DNA of 64,000 nucleotides from Anaeramoeba ignava (GCA_028826165.1 JAPDFW010000136.1:62001-126000), one strand, 5' to 3'. Shown: positions 24,401-36,901, numbered from the stretch's first letter. Notes: generated from the sequence alone by a model not told the origin. A program made the numbers and translations.

Positions 24401-27400
24401 AAGGGGGTTCTTTCTGTGGAAAAGCAAGATCAGGAAAAGGTTGAAAATGAACCAAAATCAAGTTATTTGGAAGTTTTGAGAATTCTTGATTTCTTGGAAA
24501 TTTTTATTGGGATTGCGAAACAGAAAATGTCGAAAAACAACTTTAATTTAATGCTAACATTCCAAAAAACAGGAGTTCATGGATCTTTCTGTGCTATGAA
24601 TGGGATTCTTTCTGAAATTTCATTAGAGCAATACATAAGAAGTATTAATTCAAATGGGAATATTGAAAATGAGAAGGAAATTACAAAGAGATGGAAAGAA
24701 ACATTTGTTGAAATTATCAACATTTCAGAAAAGCTTTCCGAATTAACACTTAAAATTATAGGAGTTAGCAGAAAACATGCATTTTCATTACATGAAAAAG
24801 AAAGCAATGAAAATGATGAAAATAACGAAAATAATGAAAATCACGATGTTGAAGATATTTCAGGTGATAAAACAGACCAAATTATTTGTTCTTGGCTTGC
24901 CATGAAGGAACTTTTAACTTTACTAACAAATATACTTCAACAAGTTAAATTCCAATACACATACATAATCGACAAAGAGCATCAAATCCAAAAGAAGGAT
25001 TTTCTTATTCTCCCTCCAGATGATATTGAGAGGATTGGAAGATTGATGATCAATTTGATTTTGAATACTCGCCATAAAGGTGTTATTGAAAGAGGAGAAG
25101 AGCAATTCGAAAGATATTGTGAAATTCTGACTGAAATTCAATACAAGGAAATTAGCTCTTTAAAAACAAAATGGATGAATGAACTTTTCCAGACATTTTT
25201 CGAGTATGACACAGCCGTTTTGAGAAGAAGTGGAGCTCTTCCTCCAATATTTCTATCTCTTCTCCGAACGGAAAAGCAAGGAATTGCTGGCGAAACACCC
25301 AAAGATGGGATGATACAAACAACTATTAACAGATTACTTGAATATGCACGTCTCAATGTTGTAAACGAAAAGAATCAAGAGTTGCTTCAGAGTTTCCAGT
25401 TAAATTTACAGAAAATATCAACAGAAAACACAAGCATCAAATCCAAAATCATCAAAGTATTTAGCTCTATCCCTACAGATGCAGCAATTGATGAATCAAC
25501 AACAATACACTCACTGAATATTCTCAGGGCAATATTTCGTGATTCTGTGCTTTCAAAAGCAAGTTCTGAATATTTGCTTGAAGGATTTCTTTTGTCTTTA
25601 TATCGCTACAATGCAAATCACTGGGAAATCAGGAACGCAGGATCTTTATGCTACACAACACTCATTTCCAAGACTCTTTTCTCTAAGACTAAGCCAGATA
25701 AAAGAGTTGTTTTTGTTATTGCTCGTGATTTTTTTAATCAAATTCCTGGAATGTATCAATTTCTATTGAATTTCTTCGGAAACCAAAACACAAATCATAC
25801 TTTCATTTCACAAACATATCAACAAGCAGAAGAAAAGAAAAGCCAAGAAAATAAACTCGAATCAAATCATTATCTCCACTCTCCAATGCTTTATCCTATT
25901 TTACTTCTTCTATCATCAATACATCCTAACCCGTTTGAATTACCCAACGAAAAATATTCAATGAATCCTTTTAAACCATATTTATTCCATTGTCTTTCTT
26001 CTCAAGATTTTATGATCAGGAATTTTAGCATCGAGAACTTTAGTTCCTTTAATCTCCAAAAATGAAGTTTACAGTGAAATTGAGGCAATCTTCCAAAAAA
26101 TTGCAAATAAAATTTCAAAGAGGAAAGTTAAAAACAACAAAATTCACGGAATGCTTTTGTTAATTTATCAAATTATTCAAGAAAATAAGACAAACGAAGA
26201 CAGCATGTTTATTCCAAATCTTATCAATCTTTTCGAGAAATGGTTGTCTTCTATTGATTTTCTTGGATCTTTTATTAATTCCTGTTTACCAAATCGGGTT
26301 TTGTTTCTCTCCATTTTATTTGAATTTTTGGTCAAACCAATTGCTCATGATTACAGTTTATTTGATCAAGTTTCCGAAAGACTTTTAAATAAGATTTTCT
26401 CGTTAGCACAACATGATTTTGATGTTTATTTCAGTACTCAAAACGAAAAACAACATATTCAATTGAGTAACAAAGATGAGCATATCATTGGCAAAGGAGA
26501 TTTTCTTCAAGAAATTACAAGACTTTATTTGTACCGACTTCTGTATTTCACACGATTGGACGAGAACAATCACTTGAATCTTTCGGAAATAATTATTTAC
26601 ATGATTCGTCATAAAGAAATGGATATTCGTTTTGCGGCAATAAAAACACTTTATAAATTTATCCATGAAAATGGAAATGAAATATTGGAAATGAATTTAG
26701 ATTTTGATGATCCTAAAGTTGAAAAGCATCATAAATATTTTATTGAGGAAATTTACAAGATTCGCGAATTCTTACTTATAAATCTATTCAAGGAAAAGCA
26801 TCCTTATTGTCTTCGTATTCTATTGAATTTATATCTTAAATTAGAACCAGTTTTCAGAATTAATTTGGATTTAAAATCAAATGAAAAATTGATTTGTTTT
26901 TGGAAATCATTAATTGGTTGTGTTGAAGAGTATAATGATCCTAAAACAAAAGGAAGATGCTTATTATTAATGGGAGAATTTATAAGGCAAATTTTGGAGC
27001 AAATTCAAAATCAAAATCAAAATCAATTCATTTCTGAGATTGATATATCCAAATATATTGAATTTATTTATAAATCTTCTGAAAATCAACTTCCTACTTA
27101 TTTACGTCTTTGTGCTGCGAAATCCCTTATAAAAACAACAATCCTTGTTTCAAAGCAATTAATTGTTCCTGAAATTGTGATTAATTCTTGGCTAATTATT
27201 TTCACATTTTTACAAGATGATCATGAATATATTCGATTCAAAGTATCAAAACAAGTTTCAGAAATGTTATTTAGAAAAACAGAAAATTCCAATTTCCATA
27301 AAAATTTTGATAATTTGTGTGAGAACAAAATCATTGGAGATTCAATGAATTATCTTTATTCTTATTATGGAAAAGGCACATATTATCAGTCAGCTTTACT

Positions 27401-28092
27401 ATTCAATCATTTATTATATTTCGCATTAACAAATCAGAAGATATTTCCAAACAATCCAAATTCTTGGATTTTAAATGAAGAATATAATTCAACAAAATAT
27501 TTAGAAAAAATAGAATTGGAAAGGAAAGAAATTCAAGAACATTTCGAAAAAAAAGAGCATGATTTCAAATCAAAAGTTCTTCGATTTTCTAAAATGGAAA
27601 GCGATGAAGCTTTATTAAATGAAATTGAAAATGTTTATTTTGAAGATATTTTGATTGTTCAACATGTTATGAATATTTTCAGTTTATTTGTGAATGATAA
27701 TTTTAATCAAGAAACAAAAGAATTTATTGAGAATTGGAAAGATTATTTTGAGAAGAAAACAGAGAAAATAGTAGAATATTTAGAAGAATCAGAAAAAAAT
27801 TTAAATGGAAATTTAGATTCCGAAATTAATTTGAATTATTGGCCTGGAAAAATCAACACATATGCCAGTTTTCTTTATATTTTGTTATCAAACTTTTGGT
27901 TTATTTAGATCTTTAATTAATCAAAATCAAAATGAAAATGAAAATCAAATTGAAAATGAAAATCAAAATCAAAATCAAAATCAAATTCAAAATCAAAATC
28001 AAAATCAAAATCAAATCCAAATTCATTCAATTCTTAAAGATTTATTAGATTTTAAATTAAAAAATTCAAGTTTTGATTTCTTTTTAAAATAA
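21409..28092 (+). CDS. THADA/Trm732-family protein (DUF2428), three frame breaks
   Basis: A nearly intron-free reading unit of about 6.7 kb (roughly 2,200 residues) in four overlapping segments. In yeast the relative Trm732 assists Trm7 in 2'-O-methylation of tRNA position 32. The family core is in the second segment: [44 protein letters not shown] and [16 protein letters not shown]. An NQ-rich insertion occurs near residues 335-385. The frame changes by one base near 24,403-24,407 (run of five G), 26,023-26,026 (run of four T) and 27,894-27,897 (run of four T). At the second site, reading one T fewer gives the conserved ASRTLVPLI motif, so the protein is continuous. At the first site a 19-nt GT...AG segment offers an alternative explanation. 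Confidence 0.8.
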
Positions 28093-28628
28093 GGAGAAAA
28101 ACAAAAGATAAAAATCAAATTCAAATTCAAAATAATCAAAATCAAAATCAAAATCAAATTAAAATCAAAATCAAAATCAAATTCAAAATCAAAATCAAAA
28201 TCAAATTCAAATTCAAAATCAAAATCAAAAATCAAAATCAAAATCAAATTCAAATTCAAAATCAAAATCAAAATCAAAATCAAAATCAAAATCAAAATCA
28301 AAATCAAAATCAAAATCAAAATCAAAATCAAAATCATTCAAATTGAAATTCATTCAATTCTTAAATATTTATTAGATTTTAAATTAAAAAATTCAAGTTT
28401 TGATTTCTTTTTAAAATAAGGAGAAAAACAAAAGATAAAAATCAAATTCAAATTCAAATTTAAATTCAAATTCAAATTCAAAATTCAAATTCAAATTCAA
28501 ATTCAAAATCAAAATCAAAATCAAAATCAAATCCAAATTCATTCAATTCTTAAAGATTTATTAGATTTTAAATTAAAAAATTTAAATTTAAGTTTTGATT
28601 TCTTTTTAAAATAAGGAGAAAAACAAAA
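28019..28628 (+). repeat. Three tandem copies of the THADA gene 3' end
   Basis: A unit of about 95-110 bp, covering the last 24 codons, the TAA and the following AAGGAGAAAAACAAAAGATA sequence, starts near 28,019, 28,347 and 28,535. The copies are separated by AAAATC/AAATTC repeat of different length. Copy 2 differs by a G-to-T change in the KDLL codons; copy 3 has an inserted TTAAATTTAA. Confidence 0.88.
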
Positions 28629-28989
28629 GGAGAAGAAAATTTAAAAAAAAAAAATAAAAAATTTAAATTTTTTTTTTTCATTTTTTTATTAAAATGTCAA
28701 TTAGGGTGATGGTTTTATCTAAATTAAAATTATTATTAATTTTTTTATTTCAACATAAAATCACACTAAATTTGACAAAGAAAACTAAATAAGCAAAAAA
28801 TAATAATAAAATTAATAAATAAAAAAAAGGATTTTTCTTTTTTTTAAATTTTTTTGCTATTTAATAATTTAATAATTTAATAATTTAATAATTTAATAAA
28901 AACAAATTTTTTTTCATTTCATTTTTTTCTTTTCTTTTCTTTTCTTTTCTTTTCTGTTATTGTTTTTGTTTTAAAAAAAAAATATAAAA
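28629..28989 (+). other. AT-rich spacer with a 32-codon ORF behind a promoter-like motif
   Basis: A small ORF (28694-28792, ATG to TAA, 32 residues, basic and Leu-rich) follows TTTTTTTTCATTTTTTTATT, the same element that precedes real starts. I see no homology and cannot say whether it is expressed. A further T/C-rich promoter-like tract (TTTTCATTTCA, then CTTTT units) lies before the ATG at 28990. Confidence 0.35.
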
Positions 28990-31900
28990 ATGGAAGAATC
29001 AAAAGAATCAAAAGAAATGAATATTTTATTTTCAAATAATTTTAGAGGTTTTTTTGAAAATCCACAACAAGGATTTGATATTGTTATTGAACATTTAGAA
29101 AAACAATCACAATCTTCAGAAGAAATAGTTAATTTTTTAAATGAAAGATTAAAAATTGAAACTGATTATGCAAAACAATTAGAAAAATTATCAAAAATAA
29201 CAATTTCAAACAATGAAAAACCGTATTTATTTTTGATAGATTTAATTTTAAAATTTATTTTTTTTTATTGATGAAGAAAAAAAAATTTTTTTGCTTTTTT
29301 TGCTCTTTTTTTTTTAAATCAAAAATAATAATAAAGTCAATTTCTTTCTGGTTTCGAAGCTTTATCAAGAGAACTTCAAGAAGTTTCAAATACTCATTTA
29401 CAGTTTGTTAATCTTTTAAAAAATGATATTATTTATCCAATTGAAAATTTAAAAACAATGCAAAAGAAAGTTCGAAAAAAAGTAGATATTCAATTTCTAA
29501 TTTTAATTTTAATTTTAATTTTAATTTTAATTTTAATTTTAATTTTAATTTTAATATTAATTTCAATTTTAATTTTAATTTCAATTTCAATTTTAATTTT
29601 AATTATAATTTTAATTTTAATTTTAATTTTAATTTAATTTTAATTTTAAATTTTAATTTTAATTTTAATTTTAATTTTAATTTTAATTTTAATTTTAATT
29701 TTAATTTTAATATTAATTTCAATTTTAATTTTAATTTTAATTTCAATTTCAATTTCAATTTCAATTTCAATTTCAATTTTAATTTTTAATTTTAATATTA
29801 ATTTTAATTTTAATTTTAATTCCAATTTCAATTTTAATTTTTAATTTTAATATTAATTTTTATTTAATTTTCATTTTAATTTAAAATTTTAATTTTAATT
29901 TTAATTTTAATTTTAATTTTAATTTTAATTTTAATTTTAATTTTAATAATTTTAATTTTAATTTTAATTTTAATTTTAATTTTAATTTTAATTTTAATTT
30001 TTAATTTTTAATTTTAATTTCAATTTTAATTTTTAATTTTAATATTCAATTTTAATTTCAATTTTAATTTCAATTTTAATTTCAATATTAATTTTAATTT
30101 AATTTTAATTTTTAATTTTAATATTAATTTTAATTTCAATTTTAATTTTTAATTATATTTTAATATTCAATTTCAATTTTAATTTTAATTTTAATTATAA
30201 TTTTTAATTATAATTTTAATTTAATTTTAATTTTAATTTTAATTTTAATATTAATTTAAATTTTAATTTTAATTTTAATTTTAATTTTAATTTTAATTTT
30301 AATATTAATTTTAATTTTAATTTTAATTTTAATTTTAATTTTAATTTTAATTTTAATTTTAATTTTAATTTTAATTTTAATTTTAATTTTAATTTTAATT
30401 TTAATTTTAATTTTAATTTTAATTTTAATTTTAATTTTAATATTAATTTTAATTTTATAAATTAATTTTAATTTTAATTTTAATTTTAATTTTAATTTTA
30501 ATTTTAATTTTAATTTTAATTTTAATTTTAATTTTAATATTAATTTTAATTTTAATTTTAATTATAATTTTAATTTAAATTTCAATTTTAATTTCAATTT
30601 TAATTTCAATTTTAATTTTAATATTAATTTTAATTTTAATTATAATTTTAATTTTAATTTTAATTTTAATATCAAATTGAAAAGGTGATTTCAGATTTTC
30701 GTAAAATGACAAAAGAATTAACAATTTCTATTCAAAAAGTTGCTAAAGCTCAACAAAAATATGAGAAAATTGGATCAGAAATTAGAAAATTAGATACATC
30801 ACTTAGTGAAATTGAAAAAGAAAGCAAAAAGCAATCAATTGAACTAAAAATTGAAAATTTAAAAATTGAACATTTAAATGCAGCTGGAGAATATAAATCT
30901 GAAATAATAGAATATAATGCAATGAAAAATAAATATGATGCAATGCTAACAGAAAAATTAGATGTAAAAAATTCAATTCAAAAAAATTCAATTCAAAAAA
31001 ATTCAATTCAAAAAAATTCAATTCAAAAAAATTCAATTCAAAAAAATTCAATTCAAAAAAATTCAATTCAATTTAAAATTTTATTCCTTTTTTTTGGAAA
31101 AGTTCTTTCAACATCAATTAATGGAAAGAAATAGAGGGATAAAAGCAGCATTTGTTTGTTATACAAAAATTTATCAAGATTTAGTAAATTTTTATTGATT
31201 AAAAAAACAGAAATTTGGATTGAAAAATTTAATTGAAAAATTTTAAAGGTTAATAAAAAAAAGGAATCAAATCAAAAATTTCAGGATATTTGCCAATCAA
31301 TCGATCCAAAAAAAGATTTTGCATTATTTGTTGATAAAGAAAAAACATCAACAAAAAGATTTGAAAATGAATTTTTTCAAGATATTGTAATAATTAAAAT
31401 AATAATTAAAATAATAATTAAAATAATAATTAAAAAAATAATTAAAATAATAATTAAAAAAATAATTAAAATAATAATTAAAATAATAATTAAAATAATA
31501 ATTAAAATAATAATTAAAATAATTATTAAAATAATAATTAAAATAATTATTAAAATAATAATTAAAATAATTAAAATAATAATTAAAATAATTATTAAAA
31601 TAATAATTAAAATAATTAAAATAGAAAGTAACTATTCAAAAAAATCAAGAAAGTTTGAAAAGAACAACATCTTTAGGATTTCAATCAAAAGCTTTTTCAC
31701 CATCATCACCAAGAAAATTTTCAATAAGATCACAAACAGAAACAAATGAAAAATCAAATATACAACAACTAACACCACCAACACCACCAACACCACCAAC
31801 ATTATCAACATTATCAACATTATCAACAGAAAACTCAAATCCAAACCCAATTTCAAATTCAAATTCAAATTCGAAATTCAAATTCAAATTCAAATTCAAA

Positions 31901-32183
31901 TTCAAATTCAAATTCGAAATTAAATTCAAATTTAAATCCAAATCCAAATCCAATTGAAAATCAAAATAAAATTGAAAATCAAAATAAAATTGAAAATCAA
32001 AATCAAAAAAAAGTTAAAGCAATTTTTCAATTTGTTGGTGAAGCTGAAGATGAATTATCTTTTGAAGTTGATGAAATTATTATTGTTTTAAATGAAGAGT
32101 CTGGTTGGGGTTTAGGATATTTAGAATCAGATTTTGAAAAGAAACCTGGTGCTTTTCCTTTGAATTATGTTTCAGATTTTTAA
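28990..32183 (+). CDS. F-BAR and SH3 domain protein
   Basis: Six exons: 28990-29222, 29337-29481, 30685-30963, 31103-31183, 31285-31386 and 31625-32183, all GT-AG. F-BAR proteins bend membranes and link them to actin or endocytic machinery. Exon 1 holds an FCH-like start (GFDIVIEHLEKQ, ERLKIETDYAKQLEKLSK). Exons 2-5 supply the long helices (ELQEVSNTHLQFVNLL, AQQKYEKIGSEI, FQHQLMERNRGIKAAF). Exon 6 has a Ser/Pro/Thr-rich linker and an SH3 domain (AIFQFVGEAEDELSFEVDE, SGWGLGYL, GAFPLNYV). Exon 6 is one base too long for a single frame: the shift lies in an AATTCAAATTC repeat near 31,874, giving FK dipeptides instead of NS. Introns 2 and 5 are simple repeat; intron 3 contains seven AATTCAAAAA-type units. 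Confidence 0.8.
29482..30684 (+). repeat. Repeat-filled intron 2 of the F-BAR gene
   Basis: A 1,203-nt intron of TTTTAA with interspersed TTTCAA and TATTAA units. It has no G between the donor and the acceptor region. Confidence 0.92.
31387..31624 (+). repeat. Intron 5 of the F-BAR gene (AATAATTAAA units)
   Basis: A 238-nt intron of nearly perfect 10-bp AATAATTAAA units between GTAATA and ATAG. Confidence 0.9.
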
Positions 32184-32437
32184 ATTAATTTTTAAATTGA
32201 TTTTTAAATTGATTTTTAAATTAAATTTTTAAATTGAATTTTAAATTGATTTTTAAATTAAATTTTAAATTGATTTTGATGTTTCTTTTTATTCTTTTTT
32301 TTTTAAATTTGAAAAAAAAAAAGAGAAGAAAAAAAAAGCAATAAAAGAAATTAAAAAAAAAGAACTTGGCTCTCTATATTTCATTACAAAGGAGACACAA
32401 AGATTCATTTTGGTAAAAAAAAAATGATAAATTGAAA
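32184..32437. repeat. TTTTTAAATTGA units between convergent genes
   Basis: Short TTTTTAAATTGA repeats just after the F-BAR stop, then A/T homopolymers. No gene is seen. Confidence 0.6.
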
Positions 32438-35400
32438 TTAATTTTGATTTTGTAAATTTGTATCATTATTAATATTTGGATTTGTAAATTCTTTTTTGAT
32501 TATTTGAGATTGAGGATTTAAATAATTTTGAGAAAGATCATTATCAATAAATTTTTCATTTTCATTTTCATTTTCATATTTGAAATTTAAAAAATTATTA
32601 TTTTTTTTTTGAAGGAATTGATTTTGAAATTTAAAAATTATTTTTTGATTTTGATTTTGATTTTGATTTTGAATTTGAATTTGATTTTGATTTTGAATTT
32701 GATTTTGATTTTGATTTTGATTTTGAATTTGAATTTGATTTTGAATTTGATTTTGATTTTGATTTTGAATTAAATTTTGATTTTCAATTTCAAATTGATT
32801 TTTAAAATAAATATCATCATTAACAACTGTTTTTTCATCATAATTATTCATATATTTGTTAATTTCATTATTGAGATTATTTTCAATTTCAAATTGATTT
32901 TGATTTTGATTTTGATTTTGATTTTGATTTTGATTTTGGAATTGATTTTGATTTTGATTTTCAATTTCGAATTGATTTTGATTTTGAATTTCAAATTGAT
33001 TTTGATTTTGATTTTGATTTTGAATTAGATTTTGATTTTGATTTTGATTTTGGAATTGATTTTCAAATTGATTTTCAATTTCAAATTGATTTTGATTTTG
33101 ATCATCATTAATAATAAGATTTTCATTTTCATTTTCAAATTGATTTTGATTTTGAATTTCAAATTGATTTTGATCATCAATAATAAGATTTTCATTTTCA
33201 TTTTGATTTTCATTTTCATTTTCATTTTCAATTTCATTTTCAATTTCAAATTGATTTTGATTTTGAATTTCATTTTCATTTTCATTTTCAATTTCAAATT
33301 GATTTTGATTTTGAATTTCAAATTGATTTTGATCATCATTAATAATAAGATTTTCATTTTGATATTGATTTTCATTTTGATTTTGATTTTGATTTTGATT
33401 TTGATTTTCAATTTCAAATTCAAATTGATTTTGATCATCAATAATAAGATTTTCATTTTGATTTTGATACTGATTTTGATTTTGATTTTGATTTTGATTT
33501 TGATTTTGATTTTCATTTTGATTTTCATTTTCATTTTCATTTTCATTTTCATTTTCATTTTCATTTTCAATTTCATTTTGATTTTCATTGTTATTGTTAT
33601 TTTCATTTTCTGATTCTTTTTTGGCATTAAATTTTTTGATTTGTTCTTGAAGAGCATAAAGTGTATTTGTAGAAAGTTTATCAATTTCAATAAAAATTTC
33701 ACTTTTAGAATAATCAATTAATTGAGGATCATTTTTGGAAATTATTTTGGAAATTTTTTTCATTTGTTTTTCTTCTAATAAAGAAATTTGGGTTTTCAAT
33801 TCGACTTTTTCTTCATAAGAAAGAGGTTCGATATGAACCATTTGCTTCTTTTTATCTTTATGAGATTGTTTGCGGTTTTGTTTTTCAGAAGATTGAATAT
33901 CATCGAGGAATTTTTTTGCACTTGATAAAGAGCTTTGCCAAAATTGAAAATTACGATCAATTATGTTGCTTTCTTGAAATTGAACAAGTGATCTTTGGAT
34001 TTCAATATTGGGAAGAAACAATGAAGGTTGAGGCGGGACAATTTGGAAAGAAAGATAAACCAAGCACATTGTAAATTGTTGTATCAATATCATTGCTTCT
34101 GAAATTTGAGATAAATAGTCATCTTCAGGGGAGACTATGTTTTCATCCACTGAAGAAAATTCCTTTTGTTCAACTGCTAAGTTGGTTGATTGGGATAAAA
34201 CATCCAATATTTGAGTCTGAATAGATTCGATTTCTGATACTTTTTTATTGAAAGAAAAGTTGGTTTTATCTCCATTTTTAAACTGTTTAAATTCTTCCCG
34301 AATTGTTTTTTCAATCAACGAAAATTTTTTTTCAAATTCGCCAAGAAGTTCTTCAGCAAATCGAGAAATAAAACTTCCAAAACCGTTGAAGAGTTTTGCA
34401 TTGCTCATCATTAGATGAAAGTCTTCTGAGAATTCTTGAATAGAGTTGTATTGATTTTGAATAAGTTTTGTGTGCATTGTTCCCAGATCCATAGGATTTT
34501 TGACTATTTCCCGATAAGTTGGGCAAAAATCCGCGTCTGGATCTACTGGACGTAAAAATGGATAACCTTTTGGATGAGATTTAAAGTCTGTGAGTAATTC
34601 TTCGAGTTTCGGTTTTGAGAAAAGAAAGAGATCTTTTTTGAAATAATTTTTTTAAATAATTTTTTAAATAATTTCAAAATAATTTTTATATAAATTTTGA
34701 AATAATTTTTTAATAATTTTTTAAATAAATTTTTTAAATAAATTTTTTAAATAAATTTTGAAATAATTTTTTAAATAATTTTTTAAAATAATTTTTTAAA
34801 TAATTTTTGAAATAAATTTTTAAATAAATTTTTAAATAATTTTTTAAATAATTTTTTAAATAATTTTTTAAATAATTTTTTAAATAATTTTTGAAATAAT
34901 TTTTGAAATAATTTTTATACCGCGTTCGTTAATTGGTAGATCTTCAGGTTTCCTTTTTTTTATTTCTTCAGTTTCAATTGGTAAATTATCAGAATTCCGT
35001 TTTTTTCTTGTTGACTTTTTTTTGGTATGTCTTTTTTCTTTTTTTCTTCTATGTCTTTTTTTTGGACTTGAATCTTGAGAAATACTTTTTTTTAATTTTA
35101 ATTTTAATTTTAATTTTGATTTTGATTTTGATTTTCAATTTTAATTTTGATATTGATATTGAATTTGATTTTGATTTTGAATTTGATTTTAATTTTGATT
35201 TTGATTTTGATTTTGGTTTTGAATTTAATTTTGATTTTGATTTTAATTTAGATTTTGATATTGATTTTGATTTTGATTTTAATTTTGATTTTAATTTTAA
35301 TTTTGATTTTGATTTTGATTTTGAATTTGATTTTGAATTTGAATTTGAATTTGAATTTGATTTTAATTTGATGTTGATTTTGAATTTGAATTTGATTTTG

Positions 35401-36337
35401 ATTTTGAATTTGATTTTAATTTTGATTTTGATTTTAATTTTGATATTGATTTTGAATTTAATTTTGATTTTGATTTTGATTTTGAATTTAATTTTGATTT
35501 TGATTTTGATTTTGATTTTGATTTTGATATTGAATTTTTAATTTTAATTTTAATTTTGATTTTGATTTTGATTTTGATTTTGATTTTGAATTTGAATTTG
35601 AATTTGAATTTGAATTTGATTTTAATTTGATGTTGATTTTGAATTTAATTTTGATTTTGATTTTAATTTTGATTTTAATTTTGATTTTGAATTTGATATT
35701 GATTTTGATTTTGATTTTGATATTGAATTTGAATTTGATATTGAATTTGATATTGATTTTGAATTTGAATTTAATTTTGATTTTGAATTTAATTTTGATT
35801 TTGAAATTTTAATTTTGATTTTTTTTGATTTTTATTGATTTAATTTTGATTTTAATTTTTAATTTTAATTTTAATTTTTAATTTTGATTTTGATTTTAAT
35901 TTTGATTTTGATTTTGATTTTGATTTTGATTTTGATTTTGATTTTGATTTTGATTTTGATTTTGATTTTGATTTTGATTTTGAATTTGAATTTAATTTTG
36001 ATTTTGATTTTGAATTTGATTTTAATTTTGATATTGATTTTGATTTTAATTTTGATTTTGATTTTGATTTTGATTTTGATTTTGATTTTGAATTTGATTT
36101 TTGAATTTTTTGATTTTGAATTTAATTTTGAATTTAATTTTAATTTTGATTTTGAATTTTAATTTTATTTTGATTTTGATTTTGATTTTGATTTTGATTT
36201 TGATTTTGATTTTGATTTTGATTTTGATTTTGATTTTGATTTTGATTTTGATTTTGATTTTGATTTTGATTTTAATTTTAATTTTAAATAAAAAATTTAA
36301 GTTTAGATTAGATTAAAAGGAAATTTTACTTTTCCAT
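32438..36337 (-). CDS. Bromodomain protein with long NQ/NE-rich tail
   Basis: Three exons: 36337-36330 (only 8 nt), 35084-34921 and 34632-32438, giving 788 aa. The tiny exon supplies ATGGAAAA and joins in phase to exon 2 ([16 protein letters not shown]), which is strongly basic and probably a nuclear localisation signal. Exon 3 opens with a bromodomain: [22 protein letters not shown], then [14 protein letters not shown] and [15 protein letters not shown]. The NPMDLGT motif and the Asn of the F-N-x-x-G segment that contacts acetyl-lysine are present. A helical region follows, then over 350 residues of NQ/NE hexamer-encoded repeats. It is probably a chromatin reader. The 8-nt first exon is the least certain part; without it no ATG precedes the bromodomain until MDLGTM. 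Confidence 0.78.
34633..34920 (-). repeat. Intron 2 of the bromodomain gene (AAATAATTTTTT units)
   Basis: A 288-nt intron of 10-13-bp units related to AAATAATTTTTT, between GTATAA and AAAAAAG on the minus strand. Confidence 0.88.
35085..36329 (-). repeat. Repeat-filled intron 1 of the bromodomain gene
   Basis: A 1,245-nt intron of AAAATC/AAATTC/AAAATT hexamers on the sense strand, the same hexamers that encode the NQ tail of this protein. No GT or AG was noticed inside the array on the sense strand. Confidence 0.9.
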
Positions 36338-36901
36338 TTTAACGTAAAAAAGAAAATAAAAAAATTTTTTTGATTTTTTGTTTTGTAAAGTTTTAAATTA
36401 AAAAGAAAAGCTAAAATTGAATAAAAGAATCAAGTTTTGCGTGAAATGGATTTAAATAAGAAAGAAAATTAAGGAGAATATATAAAAAAAAGTAAATAGG
36501 AAAGAGATTAATGCGTTTGTTAAATGATAAAAAATTTTAAAATGAAAAAAAACCTTTTATTATTTTTGGTTTTTTTTTTTTGATTTTTCTTTCTGTTAAA
36601 TTTTTTTTTTTTTGATTTTTTTTTTTAAATAAAAGTTAATAAAAAAAGAAAAAGGAAAAGAAAAAAAAACAAGTTAAGTGATAAATGAAAATTTAAATTA
36701 TTTTTTCTTTTAAATTAACCGTTAATTTATTTTTAATTAATTTTTTAATAGTGGGCAATAATTGAAAAAAAAAAAATTTTTTTAAAAGAGAAATAATTAA
36801 TAATTTTTTTAAATTTTTTACTAATTTTTATTATTTTTATTTATTTTATTTTATTTTTTATTTATTTCATTTTTTTTCTTTATTTTTTTTAAATTAATAA
36901 A
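36338..36901. other. Intergenic AT-rich spacer between divergent genes
   Basis: A 564-bp region, the largest divergent spacer. No ORF or RNA gene is seen. A TTTCATTTTTTTTCTTTATT tract lies about 20-40 nt before the plus-strand ATG at 36902. The minus-strand side has no TCATTT near the proposed ATG. Confidence 0.5.

Noticed and set aside
32777-33717. ORFs on both strands over the NQ tract (IL-rich and KI-rich)
   Set aside because: Shadow frames of the bromodomain protein's NQ/NE tail; hexamer repeats leave several frames open.
34933-36316. Series of IL/DF-repeat ORFs on the plus strand
   Set aside because: They lie in the bromodomain gene's introns and exon 2 on the antisense strand and contain only repeat-encoded dipeptides.
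36481-36560. Possible small exon or ORF in the spacer before the PH-like gene
   Set aside because: Only short AT-rich frames without a promoter-like tract or recognisable residues.
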